NCBI GenBank assembly: GCA_032718475.1
Contig: JAUCBJ010004873.1
Coordinates: forward strand, 1 to 45,428
Origin: Nemertoderma westbladi
Lineage: Eukaryota > Xenacoelomorpha > Nemertodermatida > Nemertodermatidae
Length of the DNA: 45,428 nucleotides
Direction of reading: 5' to 3'
Shown: positions 1 through 13,738 of the stretch, in pieces
Layout: every line of letters begins with the position of its first letter
How positions within the stretch are numbered: position 1 is the stretch's first letter
The notes under the pieces: model-generated
What the model saw: the letters and a program-made list of their open reading frames with translations, nothing else
Database searches by the model: none
Told to the model about the DNA's origin: nothing
Program-made: the position numbers and the translations under genes

Positions 1-541
1 CCTCTACCTACATACCTACCTCTACCTACCTACCTACCTCTACCTACCTACCTCTACCTACCTACTCTACCTACCTACCTACCTCTACCTACCTACCTAC
101 ACTCTACCTACCTACCTACCTCTACCTACCTACCTACCTCTACCTACCTACTCTACCTACCTACCTACTCTACCTACCTACTCTACCTACTACTCTACAC
201 CTACCTACCTACTCTACCTACCTACCTACTCTACCTACCTACCTACCTACCTACCTACCTACCTACCTACCTACCTACCTACCTACCTACCTACCTACCT
301 ACCTACCTACCTACCTACCTACCTACCTACCTACCTACCTACCTACCTACCTACCTACCTACCTACCTACCTACCTACCTACCTACCTACCTACCTACCT
401 ACCTACCTACCTACCTACCTACCTACCTACCTACCTACCTACCTACCTACCTACCTACCTACCTACCTACCTACCTACCTACCTACCTACCTACCTACCT
501 ACCTACCTACCTACCTACCTACCACCCACCCACCCATCCAC
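1..541. repeat. (ACCT)n microsatellite
   Basis: Tetranucleotide repeat. From about 225 to 521 it is a nearly pure CCTA/ACCT run. Before that, CTCT interruptions break the phase (CTCTACCTACC blocks). The last 20 bases change to CCCA/CCAC units just before the 107-bp minisatellite starts. It is not the TTAGGG-type telomere repeat. No coding potential is visible. Confidence 0.97.
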
Positions 542-3500
542 CCACCCACAACAAGCGTGCAGCATACACAACAACCACGAACTGACTGGTCTACAGTAAA
601 AGAGGATAGATCATTAATTGGTGGTTCGATTAAAGGAGGATAAAATATTCCAGAACACAAGAGGCGCAGCATACACAACAACCACGAGCAGACTGGTCTA
701 CAGTAAAAGAGGATAGATCATTAATAGGTGGTTCGATTAAAGGAGGATAAAATATTCCAGAACACAAGAGGTGCAGCATACACAACAACCATGAGCGTAC
801 TGGTTTACAGTAAAAGAGGATAGATCATAATTGGTGGTTTGATTAAAGGAGGATAATATATTCCAGAACACGAGTGGCGCAGTATACACAACAACCACGA
901 GCAGACTGGTCTACAATAAAAGAGGATAGAACATTAATTGGTGGTTCGATTAAATGAGGATAAAATGATTTCCAGGAACACGAGTGGCGCAGCATACACA
1001 ACAACCACGAGCAGACTGGTCTACAGTAAAAGAGGATAGATCATTAATTGGTATTTCGATTAAAAGAGTATAAAATATTACAGAACACAAGATGTGCATC
1101 ATACACAACAACCACGATCCGACTGGTCTACAGTAAAAAAGGATAGATCATAATTTGTGGTTCGATTAAAGGAAGATAAAATATTCCAGAACACAAGTGG
1201 CGCACCATGAACAACAACCACGAGCAGACTGGTCTACAGTAAAAGATGATAGTTCATAATTGGTGGTTTGATTAAAGGAGGATAATATATTCCAGAACAC
1301 AAGTGGCGCAGCATACACAACAACCTCAAACAGACTGGTCTACAGTAAAAGAGGATAGATCATAATTGCTGGTTTGATTAAAGGAGGATAACATATCCCA
1401 GAACACAAGAGGCGCGGCATACACAACAACCACGAGCAGACCGGTCTACAGAAAAGAGGTAGAACATTAATTGGTGGTTCGATTAAATGAGGATAAAATG
1501 TCCAGAACCACGAGCAGACTGGTCTACAATAAAAGAGGATAGAAGATAAATTGGTGGTTCGATTAAAAGAGGATAAAATGTTCCAGAACACGAGTGGCGC
1601 AGCATACACAACAACCACGAGCAGACTGGTCTACAGTAAAAGAGGATAGATCATTAATTGGTGTTTCGATTAAAGGAGTATAAAATATTCCAGAACACAA
1701 GATGGTGCATCATACACAACAACCACGAGCCGACTGGTCTACAGTAAAAGAGGATAGATCATAATTGGTGGTTTGATTAAAGGAGGATAATATATTCCAG
1801 AACACAAGTGGCGCACCATACACAACAACCACGAGCAGACTGGTCTACAGTAAAAGAGGATAGATCATAATTGGTGGTTTGATTAAAGGAGGATAATATA
1901 TTCCAGAACACAAGAGGCGCAGCATACACAACAACCACGAGCCGACTGGTCTACAGTAAAAGAGGATAGATCATAATTGGTGGTTTGATTAAAGGAGGAT
2001 AATATATTCCAGAACACAAGAGGCGCGAGCATACACAACAACCACGAGCAGACCGGTCTACAGAAAAGGATGGTAGAACATTAATTGGTGGTTCGATTAA
2101 AGGAGGATAAAATATTCCAGAACACAAGTGGCGCAGCATACACAACAACCACGAGCAGACTGGTCTACAGTAAAAGAGGATAGATCATCATTGGTGGTTT
2201 GATTAAAGGAGGATAATATATTCCAGAACACAAGAGGTGCAGCATACACAACAACCACGAGCCGACTGGTCTACAGTAAAAGAGGATAGATCATAATTGG
2301 TGGTTTGATTAAAGGAGGATAATATATTCCAGAACACAAGAGGTGCAGCATACACAACAACCACGAGCAGACTGGTCTACAATTAAAGAGGATAGAACAT
2401 TAATTGGTGGTTCGATTAAATGAGGATAAAATGTTCCAGAACACAAGTGGCGCAGCATACACAACAACCACAAACAGACTGGTCTACAGTAAAAGAGGAT
2501 AGATCATAATTGGTGGTTTGATTAAAGGAGGATAATATATTCCAGAACACAAGTGGTGCAGCATACACAACAACCACGAACAGAATGCTTTACAGTAAAA
2601 GTGGATAGGACATTAATTGGTGGTTTGATTAAAAGAGGAGTAAATATTCCAGAACACAAGAGGTGCAGCATACACAACAACCACGAGCTGACTGGTCTAC
2701 AGTAAAAGAGGATAGATCGTAATTGGTGGTTTGATTAAAGGAGGATAATATATTCCAGAACACAAGTGGTGCAGCATACACAACAACCACGAACAGAATG
2801 CTTTACAGTAAAAGTGGATAGAACATTAATTGGTGGTTTGATTAAAAGAGGAGTAAATATTCCAGAACACAAGTGGCGCAGCATACACAACAACCACAAA
2901 CAGACTGGTCTACAGTAAAAGAGGATAGATCATCATTGGTGGTTTGATTAAAGGAGGATAAAATATTCCAGAACACAAGAGGCGCAGCATTCACAACAAC
3001 CACGAGCTGACTGGTCTACAGTAAAAGAGGATAGATCATTAATAGGTGGTTCGATTAAAGGAGGATAAAATATTCCAGAACACAAGAGGTGCAGCATACA
3101 CAACAACCATGAGCAGTACTGGTTTACAGTAAAAGAGGATAGATCATAATTGGTGGTTTGATTAAAGGAGGATAATATATTCCAGAACACAAGTGGTGCA
3201 GCATACACAACAACCACGAGCGTACTGGTCTACAGTAAAAGAGGATAGATCATAATTGGTGGTTTGATTAAAGGAGGATAATATATTCCAGAACACAAGT
3301 GGTGCAGCATACACAACAACCACGAACAGAATGCTTTACAGTAAAAGTGGATAGGACATTAATTGGTGGTTTGATTAAAAGAGGAGTAAATATTCCAGAA
3401 CACAAGAGGTGCAGCATACACAACAACCACGAGCTGACTGGTCTACAGTAAAAGAGGATAGATCGTAATTGGTGGTTTGATTAAAGGAGGATAATATATT

Positions 3501-6500
3501 CCAGAACACAAGTGGTGCAGCATACACAACAACCATGAACAGAATGCTTTACAGTAAAAGTGGATAGAACATTAATTGGTGGTTTGATTAAAAGAGGAGT
3601 AAATATTCCAGAACACAAGTGGCGCAGCATACACAACAACCACAAACAGACTGGTCTACAGTAAAAGAGGATAGATCATCATTGGTGGTTTGATTAAAGG
3701 AGGATAAAATATTCCAGAACACAAGAGGCGCAGCATTCACAACAACCACGAGCTGACTGGTCTACAGTAAAAGAGGATAGATCATTAATAGGTGGTTCGA
3801 TTAAAGGAGGATAAAATATTCCAGAACACAAGAGGTGCAGCATACACAACAACCATGAGCGTACTGGTTTACAGTAAAAGAGGATAGATCATAATTGGTG
3901 GTTTGATTAAAGGAGGATAATATATTCCAGAACACGAGTGGCGCAGTATACACAACAACCACGAGCAGACTGGTCTACAATAAAAGAGGATAGAACATTA
4001 ATTGGTGGTTCGATTAAATGAGGATAAAATGTTCCAGAACCACGAGCAGACTGGTCTACAATAAAAGAGGATAGAAGATAAATTGGTGGTTCGATTAAAA
4101 GAGGATAAAATGTTCCAGAACACGAGTGGCGCAGTATACACAACAACCACGAGCAGACTGGTCTACAGTAAAAGAGGATAGATCATCATTGGTGGTTTGA
4201 TTAAAGGAGGATAAAATATTCCAGAACACAAGAGGCGCAGCATTCACAACAACCACGAGCTGACTGGTCTACAGTAAAAGAGGATAGATCATTAATAGGT
4301 GGTTCGATTAAAGGAGGATAAAATATTCCAGAACACAAGAGGTGCAGCATACACAACAACCACGAGCAGACTGGTCTACAGTAAAAGAGGATAGATCATT
4401 AATAGGTGGTTCGATTAAAGGAGGATAAAATATTCCAGAACACAAGAGGTGCAGCATACACAACAACCATGAGCGTACTGGTTTACAGTAAAAGAGGATA
4501 GATCATAATTGGTGGTTTGATTAAAGGAGGATAATATATTCCAGAACACGAGTGGCGCAGTATACACAACAACCACGAGCAGACTGGTCTACAATAAAAG
4601 AGGATAGAACATTAATTGGTGGTTCGATTAAATGAGGATAAAATGTTCCAGAACCACGAGCAGACTGGTCTACAATAAAAGAGGATAGAAGATAAATTGG
4701 TGGTTCGATTAAAAGAGGATAAAATGTTCCAGAACACGAGTGGCGCAGCATACACAACAACCACGAGCAGACTGGTCTACAGTAAAAGAGGATAGATCAT
4801 TAATTGGTATTTCGATTAAAAGAGTATAAAATATTACAGAACACAAGATGTGCATCATACACAACAACCACGATCCGACTGGTCTACAGTAAAAAAGGAT
4901 AGATCATAATTTGTGGTTCGATTAAAGGAAGATAAAATATTCCAGAACACAAGTGGCGCACCATGAACAACAACCACGAGCAGACTGGTCTACAGTAAAA
5001 GATGATAGTTCATAATTGGTGGTTTGATTAAAGGAGGATAATATATTCCAGAACACAAGTGGCGCAGCATACACAACAACCACAAACAGACTGGTCTACA
5101 GTAAAAGAGGATAGATCATAATTGCTGGTTTGATTAAAGGAGGATAACATATCCCAGAACACAAGAGGCGCGGCATACACAACAACCACGAGCAGACCGG
5201 TCTACAGAAAAGGATGGTAGAACATTAATTGGTGGTTCGATTAAATGAGGATAAAATATTTCAGAACACGAGTGGCGCAGCATACACAACAACCACGAGC
5301 ATACTGGTCTACAGTAAAAGAGGATAGATCATCATTGGTGGTTTGATTAAAGGATGATAATATATTCCAGAACACAGGAGGTGCAGCATACACAACAACC
5401 ACGAGCCGACTGGTCTACAGTAAAAGAGGATATATCATAATTGGTGGTTTGATTAAAGGAGGATAATATATTCCAGAACACAAGAGGCGCGACATACACA
5501 ACAACCACGAGCAGACTGGTCTACAGTAAAAGAGGATAGATCATAATTGGTGGTTCGATTAAAAGAGGATAATATATTCCAGAACACAAGAGGCACAGTA
5601 TACACAACAACCACGAGCCGATTGGTCTTCAGTAAAAGACGATAGATCATTAATTGGTGGTTCGATTAAAGGAGGATAATATATTCCAGAACACAAGTGG
5701 CGCAGCATACACAACAACCACAAACAGACTGGTCTACAGTAAAAGAGGATAGATCATCATTGGTGGTTCGATTAAAGGAGGATAAAATATTCCAGAACAC
5801 AAGAGGTGCAGCATACACAACAACCACGAGCTGACTGGTCTACAGTAAAAGAGGATAGATCATAATTGGTGGTTTGATTAAAGGAGGATAATATATTCCA
5901 GAACACAAGTGGTGCAGCATACACAACAACCACGAACAGAATGCTTTACAGTAAAAGTGGATAGAACATTAATTGGTGGTTTGATTAAAAGAGGAGTAAA
6001 TATTCCAGAACACAAGAGGTGCAGCATACACAACAACCACGAGCAGACTGGTCTACAATTAAAGAGGATAGAACATTAATTGGTGGTTCGATTAAATGAG
6101 GATAAAATGTTCCAGAACACAAGTGGCGCAGCATACACAACAACCACAAACAGACTGGTCTACAGTAAAAGAGGATAGATCATAATTGGTGGTTTGATTA
6201 AAGGAGGATAATATATTCCAGAACACAAGTGGTGCAGCATACACAACAACCACGAACAGAATGCTTTACAGTAAAAGTGGATAGAACATTAATTGGTGGT
6301 TTGATTAAAAGAGGAGTAAATATTCCAGAACACAAGAGGTGCAGCATACACAACAACCACGAGCTGACTGGTCTACAGTAAAAGAGGATAGATCGTAATT
6401 GGTGGTTTGATTAAAGGAGGATAATATATTCCAGAACACAAGTGGTGCAGCATACACAACAACCACGAACAGAATGCTTTACAGTAAAAGTGGATAGAAC

Positions 6501-9500
6501 ATTAATTGGTGGTTTGATTAAAAGAGGAGTAAATATTCCAGAACACAAGTGGCGCAGCATACACAACAACCACAAACAGACTGGTCTACAGTAAAAGAGG
6601 ATAGATCATCATTGGTGGTTTGATTAAAGGAGGATAAAATATTCCAGAACACAAGAGGCGCAGCATTCACAACAACCACGAGCTGACTGGTCTACAGTAA
6701 AAGAGGATAGATCATTAATAGGTGGTTCGATTAAAGGAGGATAAAATATTCCAGAACACAAGAGGCGCAGCATTCACAACAACCACGAGCTGACTGGTCT
6801 ACAGTAAAAGAGGATAGATCATTAATAGGTGGTTCGATTAAAGGAGGATAAAATATTCCAGAACACAAGAGGTGCAGCATACACAACAACCACGAGCAGA
6901 CTGGTCTACAGTAAAAGAGGATAGATCATTAATAGGTGGTTCGATTAAAGGAGGATAAAATATTCCAGAACACAAGAGGTGCAGCATACACAACAACCAT
7001 GAGCGTACTGGTTTACAGTAAAAGAGGATAGATCATAATTGGTGGTTTGATTAAAGGAGGATAATATATTCCAGAACACGAGTGGCGCAGTATACACAAC
7101 AACCACGAGCAGACTGGTCTACAATAAAAGAGGATAGAACATTAATTGGTGGTTCGATTAAATGAGGATAAAATGTTCCAGAACCACGAGCAGACTGGTC
7201 TACAATAAAAGAGGATAGAAGATAAATTGGTGGTTCGATTAAAAGAGGATAAAATGTTCCAGAACACGAGTGGCGCAGTATACACAACAACCACGAGCAG
7301 ACTGGTCTACAGTAAAAGAGGATAGATCATCATTGGTGGTTTGATTAAAGGAGGATAAAATATTCCAGAACACAAGAGGCGCAGCATTCACAACAACCAC
7401 GAGCTGACTGGTCTACAGTAAAAGAGGATAGATCATTAATAGGTGGTTCGATTAAAGGAGGATAAAATATTCCAGAACACAAGAGGTGCAGCATACACAA
7501 CAACCACGAGCAGACTGGTCTACAGTAAAAGAGGATAGATCATTAATAGGTGGTTCGATTAAAGGAGGATAAAATATTCCAGAACACAAGAGGTGCAGCA
7601 TACACAACAACCATGAGCGTACTGGTTTACAGTAAAAGAGGATAGATCATAATTGGTGGTTTGATTAAAGGAGGATAATATATTCCAGAACACGAGTGGC
7701 GCAGTATACACAACAACCACGAGCAGACTGGTCTACAATAAAAGAGGATAGAACATTAATTGGTGGTTCGATTAAATGAGGATAAAATGTTCCAGAACCA
7801 CGAGCAGACTGGTCTACAATAAAAGAGGATAGAAGATAAATTGGTGGTTCGATTAAAAGAGGATAAAATGTTCCAGAACACGAGTGGCGCAGTATACACA
7901 ACAACCACGAGCAGACTGGTCTACAGTAAAAGAGGATATATCAGTAATTGGTGGTTTGATTAAAAGAGGATTAAATATTCCAGAACACAAGAGGTGCAGC
8001 ATACACAACAACCACGCCCAGACTGGTCTACAGTAAAATAGGATATATAATTAATTGGTGGTTTGATTAAAAGAGGATTAAATATTCCAGAACACAAGAG
8101 GTGCAGCATACACAACAACCACGAGCAGACTGGTCTACAATAAAAGAGGATAGAACATTAATTGGTGGTTCGATTAAAAGAGTATAAAATATTCCAGAAC
8201 ACAAGAGGTGCAGCATACACAACAACCACGCCCAGACTGGTCTACAGTAAAATAGGATATATAATTAATTGGTGGTTTGATTAAAAGAGGATTAAATATT
8301 CCAGAACACAAGAGGTGCAGCGTACACAACAACCGCGAGCCGACTGGTCTACAAAAAAAGAGGATAGAACATTAATTGGTGGTTCGATTAAAAGTGTATA
8401 AAATATTCCAGAACACGAGTGGCGCAGTATACACAACAACCACGAGCAGACTGGTCTACAGTAAAAGAGGATATATCATTAATTGGTGGTTTGATTAAAA
8501 GAGGATTAAATATTCCAGAACACAAGAGGTGCAGCATACACAACAACCACGCCCAGACTGGTCTACAGTAAAAGAGGATGATAGATCATTAATTGGTGGT
8601 TTGATTAAAAGAGGATAATATATTCCAGAACACAAGTGGCGCAGCATACACAACAACCACAAACAGACTGGTCTACAGTAAAAGAGGATAGATCATAATT
8701 GGTGGTTTGATTAAAAGATGATACTATATTCCAGAACACAAGAGGCGCAGTATACACAACAACCACGAGCCGATTGGTCTACAGTAAAAGAGGATAGATC
8801 GTAATTGGTGGTTTTATTAAAAGATGATTAAATATTACAGAACACAAGAGGTGCAGCATACATAACAACCACGAGCATACTGGTCTACAGTAAAAGAGGA
8901 TAGATCATTAATTGGTATTTCGATTAAAAGAGTATAAAATATTCCAGAACAAAAGAGGTGCAGCATACACAACAACCACTGGCAGACTGGTATACAGTAA
9001 AATAGGATAGATCATTAATTGATGGTTCGATTAAAGGAGGATAAAATATTCCAGAACACAAGTGGCGCAGCGTACACAACAACCACGAGCAGACTGGTCT
9101 ACAGTAAAAGAGGATAGTTCATAATTGGTGGTTTGATTAAAGGAGGATAATATATTCCAGAACACAAGTGGCGCAGCATACACAACAACCACAAACAGAC
9201 TGGTCTACAGTAAAAGAGGATAGATCATCATTGGTGGTTTGATTAAAGGATTATAATATATTCCAGAACACAGGAGGTGCAGCATACACAACAACCACGA
9301 GCCGACTGGTCTACAGTAAAAGAGGATAGATCATAATTGGTGGTTTGATTAAAGGAGGATAATATATTCCAGAACACAAGAGGCGCGACATACACAACAA
9401 CCACGAGCAGACTGGTCTACAGTAAAAGAGGATAGATCATAATTGGTGGTTCGATTAAAAGAGGATAATATATTCCAGAACACAAGAGGCACAGTATACA

Positions 9501-9733
9501 CAACAACCACGAGCCGATTGGTCTACAGTAAAAGACGATAGATCATTAATTGGTGGTTCGATTAAAGGAGGATAATATATTCCAGAACACAAGTGGCGCA
9601 GCATACACAACAACCACAAACAGACTGGTCTACAGTAAAAGAGGATAGATCATCATTGGTGGTTTGATTAAAGGAGGATAAAATATTCCAGAACACAAGA
9701 GGCGCAGCATTCACAACAACCACGAGCTGACTG
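542..9733. repeat. 107-bp minisatellite array, about 86 units
   Basis: The period is 107 bp, measured from successive CCAGAACACAAG words (for example 650 to 757). Each unit carries recognisable blocks: CCAGAACACAAG, GCAGCATACACAACAACCAC, GACTGGTCTACAGTAAAAG, GGTGGTTYGATTAAA. Units differ at fixed positions (GAGGTGC or GTGGCGC; TTCGATT or TTTGATT; AGAATGCTTTACAG subtype). Some are truncated to about 79 bp by loss of the stretch between CCAGAAC and CCACGAG. The short frames that cross it are by-products of the repeat: they change phase from unit to unit and have no conserved start. The last unit ends at ...CTGACTGG, where the 90-bp family begins. Confidence 0.97.
3840..7904. repeat. Higher-order repeats inside the 107-bp array
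   Basis: A block of five full units plus one 79-bp unit (614 bp) recurs: the truncated-unit region at 3907-4146 is repeated at 4521-4760, and both are repeated 3144 bp further on at 7051-7290 and 7665-7904. Other long-range copies in the same array are 1041-1440 against about 4797-5200 (offset 3756) and about 5461-5700 against 9357-9596 (offset 3896). The array therefore grew by duplication of multi-unit segments as well as single units. Confidence 0.85.
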
Positions 9734-10713
9734 GATCAAAATATATTGTGGTATGAATTAGCAAAGCATTCTAAACAAGTACGGGCACACATACACTCAC
9801 CTCGTACTTGGCAAAATATTTAGTGGAGCAAATGGATTGTGGTATAATTGGTAAAGCATTCTACACAAGTACGGGCAAACATACACTCACCTCATACTTG
9901 GCAAAATATTTAGTGGAGCAAATGGATTGTGGTATAATTGGTAAAGCATTCTACACAAGTACGGGCACACATACACTCACCTCATACTTGGCAAAATATT
10001 TAGTGGAGCAAATGGATTGTGGTATAATTGGTAAAGCATTCTACACAAGTACGGGCAAACATACACTCACCTCATACTTGGCAAAATATTAAAGTGGAGC
10101 AAATGGACTGTGGTATAATTGGTAAAGCATTCTACACAAGTACGGGCACACATACACTCACCTCATACTTGGCAAAATATTAAAGTGGAGCAAATGGATT
10201 GTGGTATAATTGGTAAAGCATTCTACACAAGTACGGACAAACATGCACTCCCCTCATACTTGGACAAAATATTAAAGTGGATCAAAATATATTGTGGTAT
10301 GAATTAGCAAAGCATTCTAAACAAGTACGGGCACACATACACTCACCTCGTACTTGGCAAAATATTTAGTGGAGCAAATGGATTGTGGTATAATTGGTAA
10401 AGCATTCTACACAAGTACGGGCAAACATACACTCACCTCATACTTGGCAAAATATTTAGTGGAGCAAATGGATTGTGGTATAATTGGTAAAGCATTCTAC
10501 ACAAGTACGGGCACACATACACTCACCTCATACTTGGCAAAATATTTAGTGGAGCAAATGGATTGTGGTATAATTGGTAAAGCATTCTACACAAGTACGG
10601 GCAAACATACACTCACCTCATACTTGGCAAAATATTAAAGTGGAGCAAATGGACTGTGGTATAATTGGTAAAGCATTCTACACAAGTACGGGCACACATA
10701 CACTCACCTCATA
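9734..10713. repeat. 90-bp minisatellite, left array
   Basis: The unit is 90 bp, or 91 bp when TATTTAGTGG becomes TATTAAAGTGG. Its core words are GCATTCTACACAAGTACGGG, ACATACACTCACCTC and GCAAAATATTTAGTGGAGC. About 11 units are present. The first six units (from 9734) are repeated as a block 546 bp later (from about 10280), including the distinctive first unit with ATCAAAATATATTGTGG and CATTCTAAACAAG. The frames of 60-94 codons across it are repeat artefacts. The same family recurs beside the transposase gene at 20834-22040. Confidence 0.95.
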
Positions 10714-10725
10714 CTTGTTTGTACT

Positions 10726-10970
10726 CAGTTTGTACTACTTTTACACCATGACGAACCGGCATAAACATAACATGTTGGTTTTTTATTAGTTTTATTTACA
10801 TTTTTCTCTTTTGTGGTATGTTTATTTTTTTTTTTTTTTTTTTTTTCAAGGATATTTATTTATATACATAAATATTGATAATTAATTAATAAACTAATTC
10901 GAATATTTATATTTATTTAAGTAGGCCTAATTATAAATTACCAGTGTAAAAATATTAAACTTATAGAACA
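10726..10970 (+). repeat. Diverged direct duplication, copy A
   Basis: This stretch follows the left 90-bp array and matches 11212-11444 in the same orientation. Shared landmarks in order are CAGTTTGTAC, TGACGAACCGGCATA against TGACGAGCCGACATA, CATGTTGGTTTT, a T-rich tract (a 20-bp-class poly-T near 10827-10846), GTAGGCCTAA, and AAACTTATAGAACA. No reading frame is conserved between the copies. Function unknown. It could be a terminal or flanking sequence of a repeat-bearing element. Confidence 0.8.
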
Positions 10971-11025
10971 AAATTTGAAAAGATAAGTGGTGAAAATTAC
11001 CATGATAGATTATGATTTGTCAATT

Positions 11026-11198
11026 GTGGTGCAGCATACACAACAGCCACGAGCAGACTGGTCTAAAAGAGGATAGATCATTAATTGGTTTTTCGATTAC
11101 AAGGGGATAAAATATTCTAGAACACAAGTGGCGCAGAATACACAACAACCACAATTAGACTGGGTCTAGAAGAGGACACATCATTAATTAATTGGTCG
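11026..11198 (+). repeat. Relic of the 107-bp minisatellite (about 1.6 units)
   Basis: GTGGTGCAGCATACACAACA, GAGCAGACTGGTCTA, GATAGATCATTAATTGG and TAGAACACAAGTGGCGCAG are 107-bp-family words, with small deletions (the ACAGT of the unit is missing) and substitutions not seen in the main array. It lies 1.3 kb beyond the end of the main array, between the two copies of the diverged direct duplication. Confidence 0.9.
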
Positions 11199-11211
11199 GA
11201 CACACATACCG

Positions 11212-11444
11212 CAGTTTGTACAACTATTACAACTTGACGAGCCGACATACAAATCACATGTTGGTTTTATTATTAGTTTTCTATTTACTTTCTTTTCTAT
11301 TTATGGTGTGTTTGTTTATTTATTTTTATTTTTTATTATTATTTATTTATATACATAAAAATTAATAATTAATAAAGTGCTTATAATATTTTAAGTAGGC
11401 CTAAATATGAATAATCTGTAAAACAATAATAAACTTATAGAACA
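11212..11444 (+). repeat. Diverged direct duplication, copy B
   Basis: This is the partner of 10726-10970. It starts at CAGTTTGTACAACTATTAC and ends at AAACTTATAGAACA. It follows a 107-bp relic, whereas copy A follows 90-bp units, so both copies sit directly after a minisatellite. The poly-T of copy A is here a TTTATTTATTTTTATTT tract. The many substitutions and indels show that the duplication is old. Confidence 0.8.
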
Positions 11445-12499
11445 TTTCTCCACTCATCAGGGGAAAATATTGATTAATTTGCATCTCTTACTAGGATTGT
11501 ATACTTTGATATATTGTGTAATTTGAATTAATTTTTTTGAAATATAATTAATGGTATCTGAAATACTAAGAAGTTTACAGAAAATTACACCACTACAGTA
11601 CATGAACTACAATTGGCGATGAAAATTGGTAAAATTAGAAGGTAGATTAAATCGAGGCATGTAAATGTATATTTAGAAGCTACATTAACACCTGGTATGT
11701 TCATCAATCAGTCATACAGCCAGAGATAAGGGAATTCCCAAAACGAAAGGGTTAGTGTACAGTAGCATTTATATGGTTCTATTTTAATAAATATTTTTAC
11801 ATAGCAATTTTGTGACATGTTTATATACAATGTTATCGATTTTAGTGATCAGGCAATGCAATGCATTTATATTTTCTGATATTAGTTTTAATTCTTTACC
11901 ATACTATTCACAATATTTCTGTGAATATACAAAAGGAAATGATAACAAATATTTATATATTTTTCCGTATTTAAAACAACTTTTGTAATATTGAAATACA
12001 TATTTATTTATGATTAGTATTATTTTGTTATTATTATAAAATTAAGTGGAAAACATTAATTTCTCTTATATATAACATATATTGTATTATGCTTAAAAAT
12101 TGATTTCGATTGGGAGATATAAAGTGTGTAACGTACCGCTTACTCGAGTAGATAATATACAAAGAATATTGCAATAATGCTAACCACTTTAAATATAGAC
12201 ATAGATATAATACGTTTTAATAATATTATATATAGAGCGATCGAGTAAGTATTCCGCTACAGTGATCAATGAACAGCGCTTGAGTAAAACAAGGAGTACA
12301 GCGCCGGAAGAGACAGGTGAACAGCATGACCCCGTGCCCGGGTAACCCGCCCATTGCACAATTTGTCATTTATGTTATTGGAAACAATATAAACAATGTT
12401 TATTTCAGACTGGTGAAAAATAAATACATACAAAGCTGACATAGCAGAAAATTAAAGTGGAACATTTGAATAAGTTATAAGAAATTATATTAATAAACA
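11445..12499. other. AT-rich single-copy DNA, no gene seen
   Basis: Very AT-rich apart from a short GC-richer patch at about 12290-12355 (CAGCGCCGGAAGAG, GTGCCCGGGTAACCC). I see no open frame longer than about 60 codons, no RNA gene and no transposase motif. The patch could be decayed mobile DNA or a regulatory element. Nothing in the sequence decides between these. Confidence 0.6.
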
Positions 12500-13738
12500 T
12501 TTATATCATTAATAACTATTTCATTGATACCATATTTCGAGTTCTTAACTAAATCAGTCTACAGTAGTAAAACTAATAATCAAAATTAATATAACAATTA
12601 ACTGAAATATAGCTATATGATACTATAATGGCTGATAATCTTATTGTTACACACATATTATAAATATCGCCTATAATAACCAACTGCAGAAAATAAAGAT
12701 AACTTTATTATATCTATTGTAGTGCAGCTAAATATATAAATTAATATTTGCCATTCATATATTTATCACATCAATTCAGATACCCGTTTAAAGCAAGAAC
12801 TATAAAATAATGAATTTAATTTCACATCTCAGGGTAATTATATATTATATTGCTATATCAGAATAATTTGCAAATCTAAAAATTTAAAAATGTAATTCTT
12901 GTTAATATTACAAAGATATTTCAATCCAATATCTAGAAAGGAAGACCCTAGCAGAAATGGATTTTGAGTAAAAGCTCTATGTTTAATAACATGGAGAGCA
13001 TCCAGTATGTCGTATATTTTGACATATAATATGACTTGCCACGATCTGACAAGGTTAACATTGCTAGGTGCATTGCCACCCCCTCAACCACCCCACCCAC
13101 CTGTCACAAGAAATTAAATGAAATGAATGTTACAACCACGACAATGCACCCCAATGAAAACCCTGCATATTGCAAGGTGCACCCTGACCACCAATATCTA
13201 GGTGCACCCCAATATTAAAATAATACTTTCCTTGTTTTTTTTTTCTAATAATATAATATATATTTCATATAATATGAAAATAACTGATAATATATTTCAA
13301 CATCATAGGATTATGTTAAATATTGGCTATTTACATAGCATTTGCCATTAAATATAACTGGGTACTTTTATATTCGGTCATAGCAATTGTAATTTCACTA
13401 AAATTTGAAATTATATTATCATTTTAAAGTTTTTGCTTGAAACGGGTATCTGAATTAATGTGATAAAAATATAAATTACAAATCGTTATTGATATAAAGA
13501 GCTGCACTATAATAGGTATAATAAAGTTACCTTTATTTTATACAGTTGGTCAATATAGGAAATAAATATAATATGTATATAACAACAAAATTTACATTCA
13601 TATACAGTAGCATAGGGCTATAATTAAGTTAAGGGCTATATTAATAAGGATGATTAGTTATGCTACTGTGTACTGATTTAGTTAAGAACTCGAAATATGC
13701 TAATTATGAAATAGTTATTAATTATATGTAGCTGATTA
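12500..13738. repeat. Long imperfect inverted repeat (foldback/MITE-like element)
   Basis: The left arm (about 12500-12850) pairs with the right arm (about 13380-13730) around a centre near 13115. The longest perfect pairing I found is 28 bp: 12531-12558 against 13672-13699. A second strong block is the region of CAGATACCCGTTTAAAGC (from 12778) against its complement ending near 13452. The loop of about 530 bp holds a C-rich patch with several GGTGCA words and a 60-codon frame (13036-13218) that resembles no family I know. Near-identical words ATTAATAAACAT (ending 12500) and ATTAATAAAACAT (ending 13750) flank the arms in direct orientation and may be a target-site duplication, though such AT-rich words can occur by chance. 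Confidence 0.8.

Noticed and set aside
1-541. Telomeric repeat
   Set aside because: The unit is ACCT with CT interruptions, not TTAGGG or a known variant, and it does not form a chromosome end next to subtelomeric genes.
1340-7904. Minus-strand frames of 65-92 codons in the 107-bp array
   Set aside because: They repeat at the array's own spacing and depend on which unit subtypes are adjacent. There is no start context and no recognisable domain.
13036-13218. 60-codon frame in the loop of the inverted repeat
   Set aside because: Short, with no family resemblance and biased composition from a C-rich patch. Not enough to call a gene.
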